A stretch of 64,000 nucleotides of DNA from assembly GCA_017052515.1 (NCBI GenBank), contig JAFHKR010000037.1:124001-188000 (forward strand). The letters are read 5' to 3'. Below, piece after piece: positions 1 to 6,847 of the stretch. The stretch is from Fictibacillus nanhaiensis. Lineage in GTDB: Bacteria; Bacillota; Bacilli; Bacillales; Fictibacillaceae. The translations under genes were made by a program, and so were the position numbers. The notes beneath the pieces were generated by a model. That model did not search any database, was not told the DNA's origin, and was given only the letters and a program-made list of their open reading frames with translations. Numbering within the stretch: position 1 is the stretch's first letter; each line of letters begins with the position of its first letter.

Positions 1-285
1 TGTCAGTTAGAGATCACAGCTAAAAAAGTAACAAAAGGAAATGCCTTAAGATTCCTTGGCGAGAAACTTGGGATCGCTCCAAATGAGATGGTAGCGATCG
101 GGGATTCGTATAATGATCTAGATATGATTGAGTTTGCAGGTCTAGGTGTAGCGATGGCAAACGCACCGGATGAAGTGAAAAGAAAAGCGAAGTGGATCAC
201 GCGTACAAACGACCAGTTAGGCGTACCGTACATGGTAAAAGAAGTGTTCCGCAAGCAGATGCGCTTCCAGACGATGAAACGATAA
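1..285 (+). CDS. HAD-superfamily (Cof-type) phosphatase, C-terminal fragment
   Basis: The left edge of the window cuts this gene. Frame 1 is open from base 1 to the TAA at 283-285 and gives about 94 C-terminal residues. They hold the last motifs of Cof/type-IIB HAD hydrolases: a conserved lysine stretch (EITAKKVTKGNAL), the Mg-binding motif GDSYNDLDMI, and the GVAMANAPDEVK segment followed by a TNDQLGV ending. Family members are cytosolic Mg-dependent phosphatases acting on sugar phosphates, flavin mononucleotide or similar small substrates. The substrate cannot be deduced from this piece. An internal ATG at 88 is not the start, because conserved family sequence continues upstream of it. An intrinsic terminator follows at 298-343. 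Confidence 0.85.
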   Translation, partial: CQLEITAKKVTKGNALRFLGEKLGIAPNEMVAIGDSYNDLDMIEFAGLGVAMANAPDEVKRKAKWITRTNDQLGVPYMVKEVFRKQMRFQTMKR

Positions 286-297
286 TTTATTAATAAT

Positions 298-343
298 AAA
301 GAGGGCTCTTTTTAGACATTTTGTCTGAGAGGAGTCTTTTTTT
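298..343 (+). terminator. Intrinsic terminator of the HAD phosphatase gene
   Basis: A continuous stem of about 20 pairs, including several G-U pairs, folds around the loop ATTTT at 318-322. The right arm runs directly into a run of seven T. Confidence 0.85.
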
Positions 344-380
344 GTGTGTAGGTAAAAGTGGAGAGGGACATTTCTGCGAA

Positions 381-720
381 TTTGTGAGCGATTCTTGAAA
401 TTTGTGAGCGGTTCTAGAGATTTGTGAGCGATTCCTGAGATTTGTGAGCGATTCCTGAGATTTGTGAGCGATTCTAGAGATTTGTGAGCGGTTCTTGGGA
501 TTTGTGAGCGATTCTTGAAATTTGTGAGCGATTCTTGAGATTTATGAGCGATTCTTGAGATTTATGAGCGATTCTTGAAATTTGTGAACGATTCCTGAGA
601 TTTGTGAGCGATTCTTGGGATTTGTGAGCGATTCTAGAGATTTGTGAGCGGTTCTTGAAATTTGTGAGCGATTCCTGAGATTTATGAGCGGTTCTTGAAA
701 TTTGTGAGCGATTCTTGAGA
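381..720. repeat. Tandem array of 17 units of 20 bp
   Basis: Seventeen head-to-tail units of exactly 20 bp with consensus TTTGTGAGCGATTCTTGAGA fill the gap between the HAD terminator and the aldehyde dehydrogenase gene. Units differ by substitutions only (TTTGTG or TTTATG, GATTC or GGTTC, TTGAGA, CTGAGA or TAGAGA), and the 20-bp phase never slips. There are no unique spacers. A decayed unit may precede it at 367-380. Function is unknown. A 20-bp period places every unit on about the same DNA face. Confidence 0.97.
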
Positions 721-890
721 TTCTGATGGCCAGTCCATTAATTACATACAAATAGAGTTCTTTCGACACCTCCCGTCGAATTTCGTAAAAAACGTTTCAG
801 TTTTATTACAAATGTAGAAAATGAAAGGGTTTTCATGGATCGTGACGAATAATATTTATGTAAGAACCACAATGTAAAGGGAGGATTCAA

Positions 891-2375
891 ATGGAAAAAA
901 CAGTAGACCTTCAATTAAAACCAAAGGTGGCCGAGTTTCTTAACGGAACGAAAAAACATTTTATCAATGGGGAATGGGTCAGCTCTGCTAGCGGAAAAAC
1001 ATTTGAAACGTTAAACCCTTCAACTGGAGAAGTATTAGCAGTTGTATCTGAAGGTGGAACTGAAGATATCGACAAAGCAGTAAAAGCGGCAAGAGCAGCT
1101 TTTGAAACAGGGTATTGGTCCAAGATGCCTGCTTCAAAGCGCAGTTACTTAATCTACAAATTAGCAGAATTAATGGAAGAGAATAAAGAAGAATTAGCGC
1201 AGCTTGATACATTGGATAATGGGAAACCAATTCGCGAAACGATGAACGCAGATGTTCCGCTTGCAATTGAGCATTTCCGCTATTATGCAGGGTGGGCAAC
1301 AAAAATTGTGGGACAGACGATTCCTGTAGCAGGAAGTTTCTTCAATTATACACGCCATGAAGCCCTTGGTGTAGTTGGTCAGATCATTCCTTGGAACTTC
1401 CCATTATTGATGGCAGCTTGGAAGCTTGGTGCAGCACTTGCGACGGGATGTACGGTCGTACTGAAGCCGGCTGAGCAAACACCTCTTTCTGCACTCTACT
1501 TGGCACAATTAGCACAAGAAGCAGGGTTTCCTGAAGGTGTGTTAAACGTTGTAACGGGTGCTGGTGAAACAGGTGCGGCATTAGTTGATCATCCAAACGT
1601 GGACAAGATCGCATTTACAGGTTCCACGGAAGTAGGAAAGCTGATCATGCGTAACGCGTCGAACTCATTAAAGCGTGTAACGCTTGAGCTTGGCGGAAAA
1701 TCGCCAAATATTATTTTGCCGGATGCTGACATGAGCCGTGCGATTCCTGGGGCACTAAGCGGAATCATGTTCAACCAAGGACAAGTTTGCTGTGCGGGTT
1801 CACGTCTATATATCCAAAAGAAATCGTTTGATAATGTCGTAGCAGACCTTGTGTCTCATGCGAAAAAAATCAAGCAAGGTCCTGGGTTAGATCCAGATAC
1901 TACGATGGGGCCGCTCGTATCTCAAGAGCAGCATAACCGCGTTCTTGGCTATATCCAAAAAGGACAAGATGAAGGTGCAGAATTGTTAACAGGAGGAACA
2001 ACACCTTTTGACAAAGGATACTTTGTTGAGCCGACAATCTTCGCCGATGTTGATGATAAGATGACGATCGCAAAAGAAGAGATCTTCGGACCAGTTGTGG
2101 CTGCAATGCCGTTTGAAGACTTAGATGATGTGATCTCACGTGCAAACGACTCTGAGTATGGTCTTGCTGCAGGACTATGGACAGAGAATCTAAAAACAGC
2201 CCATTATGTATCGAACAAGCTTCGAGCTGGTACAGTATGGGTGAACTGCTATAATGCGTTTGATGCTGCATCACCATTCGGTGGATACAAGCAATCTGGT
2301 ATCGGACGTGAAATGGGATCTTATGCATTAAACAACTACACAGAAGTAAAGAGCGTTTGGGTTAACCTTAAATAG
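891..2375 (+). CDS. NAD(P)-dependent aldehyde dehydrogenase
   Basis: A 494-residue protein of normal length for the ALDH superfamily, which oxidises aldehydes to carboxylic acids in the cytosol. The N-terminal NAD-binding part carries the PWNFP motif (about 167-171) and the FTGSTEVG loop (about 242-249). Glu266 in LELGG is the general base, and Cys300 in GQVCCAG is the catalytic cysteine. It resembles the B. subtilis DhaS type of general aldehyde dehydrogenase, but the substrate cannot be read from sequence. The ATG at 891 follows AAAGGGAGG. It is transcribed alone, between a repeat array and a strong terminator. A second, different ALDH lies in the paa cluster at 62641. Confidence 0.93.
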   Translation: MEKTVDLQLKPKVAEFLNGTKKHFINGEWVSSASGKTFETLNPSTGEVLAVVSEGGTEDIDKAVKAARAAFETGYWSKMPASKRSYLIYKLAELMEENKEELAQLDTLDNGKPIRETMNADVPLAIEHFRYYAGWATKIVGQTIPVAGSFFNYTRHEALGVVGQIIPWNFPLLMAAWKLGAALATGCTVVLKPAEQTPLSALYLAQLAQEAGFPEGVLNVVTGAGETGAALVDHPNVDKIAFTGSTEVGKLIMRNASNSLKRVTLELGGKSPNIILPDADMSRAIPGALSGIMFNQGQVCCAGSRLYIQKKSFDNVVADLVSHAKKIKQGPGLDPDTTMGPLVSQEQHNRVLGYIQKGQDEGAELLTGGTTPFDKGYFVEPTIFADVDDKMTIAKEEIFGPVVAAMPFEDLDDVISRANDSEYGLAAGLWTENLKTAHYVSNKLRAGTVWVNCYNAFDAASPFGGYKQSGIGREMGSYALNNYTEVKSVWVNLK

Positions 2376-2420
2376 ACAACATAAGAATTACGGGGTCAAA
2401 AAATTGAGCGGATAATAGGA

Positions 2421-2455
2421 AAAACCGGGTGCTAGATCCAGCATCCGGTTTTTTC
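2421..2455 (+). terminator. Intrinsic terminator of the aldehyde dehydrogenase gene
   Basis: The arms AAACCGGGTGCT and AGCATCCGGTTT surround a six-base loop, and the stem is followed by a T run. Confidence 0.88.
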
Positions 2456-2550
2456 ATTGTTCATTAATAAGCGGTGAATCTCTTCATCCGTTTGGTTTTC
2501 TCGGTGATCATGTAGAATGAACAATTTATACGTTTCTAAGCAACTGATTA

Positions 2551-3015
2551 TTAAAGCATTACCTTAATGAATCGCAACCCTGTATCATCATAATCCAAAC
2601 TGCGATAAAATTCATGGGTGTCTGTTCTTTGTTTTCCGCTATTAAGCAAGATCGCCGTACAGCCTTGCTCTTTTGCCCATTCTTCTCCATGACGAACGAG
2701 CTCCTTACCGATGCCGTTTCCTCTGAACTCTTCACTTACCACAAGAGCAGAAATGCGAGCGTAGCATCCGTTTTTTTCAAAGTATATCCCTTTTGTAAGG
2801 CCTATCATCCCAATCACTTGGTCGTTTACACTAGCCACAAAACAAGCATAAGCCGAATTAGGAAGTAGCGTTTCTAATCGCTCTGTCATCTCTTCGGGCT
2901 TTGTAGGATAACCAAGCTCTCCCATTAAATAAGAAAGTTCGTAACTGTCATCGTATCGAGCTTCACGTAGAATCACTTCACTCACTGTATTCTCCCTCGT
3001 TTCCATGAGTTTCAT
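2551..3015 (-). CDS. GNAT-family N-acetyltransferase
   Basis: A 154-residue single-domain GNAT protein that would move an acetyl group from acetyl-CoA to an amine. Visible features are the N-terminal LREARYDD start of the fold, the ISALVVSEEFRGNGIGKELVRH block with the acetyl-CoA pyrophosphate loop (R-G-N-G-I-G), and the later ILLNSGKQRTDTHEFYRSLDY segment typical of this family. The substrate is unknown. The ATG at 3015 overlaps the stop of the upstream small gene by one base (TAATG), which supports this start and suggests translational coupling. A second ATG nine bases downstream is possible. No strong ribosome site precedes it. Confidence 0.88.
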   Translation of the reverse strand: MKLMETRENTVSEVILREARYDDSYELSYLMGELGYPTKPEEMTERLETLLPNSAYACFVASVNDQVIGMIGLTKGIYFEKNGCYARISALVVSEEFRGNGIGKELVRHGEEWAKEQGCTAILLNSGKQRTDTHEFYRSLDYDDTGLRFIKVML

Positions 3016-3200
3016 TAGCGATGGAAAAGAAGCAACTGTCCCTTTGGTGAAGTCAGACGATGCGTTTTTTCTTGCATGTTCAGTTCAGCCAAACGGGCTT
3101 CTCCTTGCTCTTTTGCTTTAGAATCATTCGGTGCAGAAATTGTTTCATCCAATATTTTCTCTCCGTTACTTTCGTATACCGTTAGTGCGTATGTATTCAT
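3015..3200 (-). CDS. yhzD: YhzD-like small protein
   Basis: A 61-residue soluble protein that I recognise as close to B. subtilis YhzD by length, by the MNTYALTVYESNGEKILDE start and by the ending KTHRLTSPKGQLLLFHR. Its function is not known. It is read just before the acetyltransferase, with a one-base stop/start overlap, so the two form a small minus-strand operon. It is divergent from yhaQ. A ribosome site of the GGAG type precedes the ATG at 3200. Confidence 0.75.
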   Translation of the reverse strand: MNTYALTVYESNGEKILDETISAPNDSKAKEQGEARLAELNMQEKTHRLTSPKGQLLLFHR

Positions 3201-3262
3201 GATGATCGAACTCCTTTCGTATCTAAATTTGATTTCAACATTCGACGAATTTTTCCTGCTAT

Positions 3263-3326
3263 AAACTTAAGAATTTGTATGAAACTTAAGGTGCTGCCAC
3301 AACGTACTAGGAATATATGGTATATT
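3263..3326 (+). promoter_or_regulatory. Candidate yhaQP promoter with two direct repeats
   Basis: Two copies of AAACTTAAG (3263-3271 and 3282-3290) lie 19 bp apart, about two helical turns. They precede an extended -10 sequence, TGG-TATATT, at 3318-3326. No good -35 is visible, which fits an activator- or repressor-controlled promoter. The assignment is inferred from sequence only. Confidence 0.4.
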
Positions 3327-3348
3327 TTACAGCGGGAGGGATTTAGTC

Positions 3349-4245
3349 ATGTTGACCATTAACGAAGTAAGAAAACAGTTTGGTAGTTTTACAGCTGTTG
3401 ACGGAATTAACTTACAGATTCCTAAAGGCGAAATCTTCGGGTTGTTAGGTGCGAATGGTGCGGGGAAAACGACGACATTCCGTATGATCTTAGGATTATT
3501 AACACCATCACAAGGAAGAATTACATGGAACGATAAAGAAATCTCGTATGAGACAAGCGATCTTATAGGGTATCTACCCGAAGAAAGAGGATTATATCCA
3601 AAGCTGACAGTTAGAGAGCAGTTGATCTATCTCGGGCAGTTGCGTGGTATGACGCGATCACAAATTCAAGAACAGACGGATAAGTGGTTAAAGCGCTTCG
3701 GAGCAGAAGAGTATTTAAATAAGAAAGTAGAAGCGTTGTCTAAAGGAAATCAGCAAAAAATTCAGTTCATTGCGGCTGTTCTTCATCGACCGGAACTTTT
3801 GATCTTAGATGAACCGTTTAGCGGACTAGACCCTGTGAACGTTGAGCTTCTAAAGAGTGCTGTTCATGAGCTGAAAAAAGAAGGAACGACGATTGTTTTC
3901 TCCTCTCACCGAATGGAGCATGTAGAAGAGCTATGTCAGCATCTGTGCATCATGCATAGAGGAAAGTCAGTGGTTCAAGGAAATCTAAAAGAAATCAAGC
4001 GATCTTTTGGGAAAAAGAACGTTTCTGTTAAAGCAGACTTTGATCTAACTTATCTGAAAGATACGGCTGGAGTTATCAAGCATCGTTCAACAGGGGACGG
4101 AATCATTCTTCAAGTGGATCGAGAAGAAGTGGCAAAAGATTTATTCCAGGCTATTCAATCAAAAGGGTTCGTAAGGAAGTTTGAACTTGAGGAACCTTCG
4201 TTAAATGATATCTTCATCGAGAAAGTAGGTGTTGTTCATGAGTAA
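3349..4245 (+). CDS. yhaQ: ABC exporter ATPase YhaQ (NatA type)
   Basis: A 298-residue ATP-binding subunit with Walker A GANGAGKTT (about 34-42), a signature of the form LSKGNQQK (about 132-139), Walker B LLILDEPFSGLD and a switch histidine in SSHRMEH. The C-terminal extension of about 80 residues is typical of NatA/CcmA-like exporters. It pairs with the permease encoded next, with which it overlaps by eight bases. In B. subtilis the same order yhaQ-yhaP precedes yhaO; that pair is related to the NatAB sodium exporter, but its substrate is not firmly known. The ATG at 3349 follows GGGAGGG. Confidence 0.88.
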   Translation: MLTINEVRKQFGSFTAVDGINLQIPKGEIFGLLGANGAGKTTTFRMILGLLTPSQGRITWNDKEISYETSDLIGYLPEERGLYPKLTVREQLIYLGQLRGMTRSQIQEQTDKWLKRFGAEEYLNKKVEALSKGNQQKIQFIAAVLHRPELLILDEPFSGLDPVNVELLKSAVHELKKEGTTIVFSSHRMEHVEELCQHLCIMHRGKSVVQGNLKEIKRSFGKKNVSVKADFDLTYLKDTAGVIKHRSTGDGIILQVDREEVAKDLFQAIQSKGFVRKFELEEPSLNDIFIEKVGVVHE

Positions 4246-5512
4246 GTTTATGACCGTAATGATGCATACATATCGTTCTAAAATAAAGTCAAAACCATTC
4301 CTGATCACAACACTGATTACAATCGGTCTGCTATTTGTAATAACGAATATGAACGAGATCACAAAAATGTTCGGTGAAGATGAGGTTTCTAAAATTGGCG
4401 TAATCGACCAAACAGGAGATACGCTCCCAGCTCTTCAAACACAGCTTAAGCAAACGAGTGATGATCTGAAAGCAGAAGCGTTCACAAAATCAGAGAGTGA
4501 AGCAGAAAAAGCAGTACTTGATGGGAAGATAGAAGGCTTTTTAATCCTCGATCGTGATGCTTCAGGTATCATCACAGGAACATATAAAGCAGAAGATGTA
4601 ACACAACAGAGTTTGATCGCAGATGTAGAGTTAGCGTTGCAGCAGATTAAGAACAAATCAGCCGCTGAGTCCATTGGATTGAACCAAGAACAACTTGCTG
4701 CTATTTATTCGCCGGTTTCTTTTGCTAAAGAGTCATTGTCTGATTCAGCGAAAAGTGAGGAAGAGGCAGCCCAAGTATACATCTTAGTCTACGTGGTTTT
4801 ATTTTTCATGTACATGGCCGTTATGATGTATGGAAGTATGATAGCCGTAGAGGTGGCAACAGAAAAATCTTCACGTGTTATGGAAATACTGATTTCTTCT
4901 GTATCGCCAGTTACGCAAATGTTTGGGAAGATCTTTGGTATCGTACTCGTCGCATTAACTCAGCTTGCGTTGTTTGTTGCGGGAGGGTTTCTGGCAGTAA
5001 AATTAAACGGTCAGCTTAGCGGAAGCGAGAGTATCATAAATGAACTAAAGCTGAATGAGATTCCAACGTCATTAATCATCTATGCTCTAGTGTTTTTCAT
5101 TTTAGGATTCTTCCTATACGCTACTCTCTTTGCGATGCTTGGTTCATTGATCAGCAGAGTTGAAGAAGTAAATAATTTGATGACACCTGTAGTGATCGTA
5201 ATCGTGGCAGCATTTATGATCGCCATGTTCGGCAGAGAAAATCCAGAGTCTGGTTTTGTTGCTGCTGCATCTTACTTCCCGCTTTTCACACCGATGCTCA
5301 TGCTGCTTCGCGTAGGGATGCTTTCATTACCGGTTTGGGAAGTAGCACTCGGAATCAGCGTTTTAATTGGAGCCATTTTCTTGTTCGCAATCATTGGTGC
5401 TCGAGTATATCGCGGTGGTGTTTTGATGTACGGAAACGCACCTTCCTTGAAGTTGTTCAAGCAAGCCCTTCTCTTATCCAAGCAAGAAAAGAAAAATACA
5501 ACCGACATTTAA
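4238..5512 (+). CDS. yhaP: ABC exporter permease YhaP (NatB type)
   Basis: A 424-residue membrane protein of the ABC-2 class. One membrane segment lies near the N-terminus (about 18-38), followed by an extracytoplasmic domain of roughly 130 residues, then about five segments in the C-terminal half, including the conserved VATEKSSRVMEILISSVSP cytoplasmic stretch. I chose ATG 4238 because AGTAGG lies about eight bases before it and it gives the tight ATGAGTAA overlap with yhaQ. A GTG at 4229 is a less likely start. The lysine-rich tail is cytoplasmic. A terminator directly after it ends the yhaQP operon. Confidence 0.87.
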   Translation: MSKFMTVMMHTYRSKIKSKPFLITTLITIGLLFVITNMNEITKMFGEDEVSKIGVIDQTGDTLPALQTQLKQTSDDLKAEAFTKSESEAEKAVLDGKIEGFLILDRDASGIITGTYKAEDVTQQSLIADVELALQQIKNKSAAESIGLNQEQLAAIYSPVSFAKESLSDSAKSEEEAAQVYILVYVVLFFMYMAVMMYGSMIAVEVATEKSSRVMEILISSVSPVTQMFGKIFGIVLVALTQLALFVAGGFLAVKLNGQLSGSESIINELKLNEIPTSLIIYALVFFILGFFLYATLFAMLGSLISRVEEVNNLMTPVVIVIVAAFMIAMFGRENPESGFVAAASYFPLFTPMLMLLRVGMLSLPVWEVALGISVLIGAIFLFAIIGARVYRGGVLMYGNAPSLKLFKQALLLSKQEKKNTTDI

Positions 5513-5514
5513 TC

Positions 5515-5545
5515 AAAAGAAGAGAGCCTCGTGCTCTCTTTTTTA
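5515..5545 (+). terminator. Terminator of yhaQP
   Basis: AAGAGAGC and GCTCTCTT pair around a CTCGT loop and are followed by a T run. Confidence 0.85.
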
Positions 5546-5621
5546 CACATTCGAAAGCGAACGTGTTTTCGTATATATGTTAAAATGAAGGGAAGAATGA
5601 TAGAAAAAGAGGATGAGTGAA

Positions 5622-6839
5622 ATGATAAAGTTTTTACATTGTGCAGATCTCCATTTAGATAGTCCTTTCAAAGGGCTTTCCTCATTGCCTGAAGGGCTTT
5701 TTCAGCGACTATCTAATAGTACGTTCGTATCCTTTAAACGGCTTATCGAGCTCGCGATTTCAGAAGAAGTGGATTTTGTGGTCATCGCAGGAGATCTTTA
5801 TGACAGCGGAAACCGAAGCTTAAAAGCTCAGTCGTTCTTGAAAAACTGTTTTATGAAATTGAACAGTCACAACATAAACGTATATGTTGTTCATGGCAAT
5901 CATGATCCATTAGATGGTCAATGGGTTGATCTAGAGTGGCCAAGCAATGTGCACTTTTTTGATGGCAACCACATACAAACTCTCCACTTTGAAAAACAGG
6001 GAAGAGTAGTAGCGGCTCTGCATGGATTTAGCTATGAAACAGCGGCGGTTACAGATGATCGGACATTATACTACCCCGAAAAAAGAGATGATTTGTATCA
6101 TATTGGAATTTTGCATGGACAGGCTGATGGATATAGCGGCCATGGCAGATACGCACCATTTTTATTAACAGAGCTTTTAAAGAAAGGCTATGATTATTGG
6201 GCGCTCGGCCATATTCATAAACGAATCGATCTAAACCTAGAGCCGATTGTTCGCTATTCAGGAAATATACAAGGCAGACATAGTGGCGAACTAGGTGAAA
6301 AAGGTGGTTACATCGTTACCTTAAACCATGATGAAGTGGAAAGTCAGTTTCAATCTACTTCTGAATTGGAATGGCAAGAATGTCGAATTGATGTAAGTGA
6401 GGTTGATAGTCTGCAAGAAGTGATCAATCTATGTGAAACAAAGATCAGCACGTATCAACAGCGAAATAAAGGTATCCTCCTCATCATAAAGTTGATGGGT
6501 CAAACACCACTTTATCATGAGCTTTTGGATGGAGTTTTTATAGAAGATCTTGAAGAAATTTTACGTGAAGAAGTTTATGATACTTCCTTTGTTCATGTTG
6601 TAACGATTAAGAATGTAACAACTCCTTCTATTCAAGAAGAACAATCCATGAAACGGTCTGCCTTTTTTCAAGATTTATTGAGTGTCCTAGAGGATGACAC
6701 TGAATTGCAACTAGCGATCTCTGAGTTGTCGACACACAGAACTGCTAGAAAATACATAGACTTGAACGAACAAGATTGGGAAGATATCAAACAACAAGCA
6801 GAACAATTGTTATTATCTGAACTTCATAAAAGCAGGTAG
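5622..6839 (+). CDS. yhaO: Mre11/SbcD-like metallophosphoesterase YhaO
   Basis: A 405-residue calcineurin-like phosphoesterase, probably the nuclease half of an Mre11-Rad50-like DNA repair complex with YhaN. The metal-binding motifs are in order: DLHLD near residue 9, GDLYD near 56, GNHD near 91, and later GHIHKR near 200. About 170 C-terminal residues follow the catalytic domain. Two ATGs are close (5613 and 5622); AGAGGA sits about eight bases before 5622 but touches 5613, so I take 5622. yhaN follows after eight bases, so the two are co-expressed, as in B. subtilis. Confidence 0.9.
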   Translation: MIKFLHCADLHLDSPFKGLSSLPEGLFQRLSNSTFVSFKRLIELAISEEVDFVVIAGDLYDSGNRSLKAQSFLKNCFMKLNSHNINVYVVHGNHDPLDGQWVDLEWPSNVHFFDGNHIQTLHFEKQGRVVAALHGFSYETAAVTDDRTLYYPEKRDDLYHIGILHGQADGYSGHGRYAPFLLTELLKKGYDYWALGHIHKRIDLNLEPIVRYSGNIQGRHSGELGEKGGYIVTLNHDEVESQFQSTSELEWQECRIDVSEVDSLQEVINLCETKISTYQQRNKGILLIIKLMGQTPLYHELLDGVFIEDLEEILREEVYDTSFVHVVTIKNVTTPSIQEEQSMKRSAFFQDLLSVLEDDTELQLAISELSTHRTARKYIDLNEQDWEDIKQQAEQLLLSELHKSR

Positions 6840-6847
6840 GTGAAAAA

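Noticed and set aside
381-720. CRISPR array
   Set aside because: Units are 20 bp and contiguous, with no unique spacers and no cas genes in the window.
542-769. 75-codon minus-strand gene through the tandem array
   Set aside because: Its product only repeats the DNA units, and no ribosome site precedes it.
781-805. cre site before the first aldehyde dehydrogenase gene (AAAAAACGTTTCAG)
   Set aside because: It misses the TG start and CA end of the consensus.
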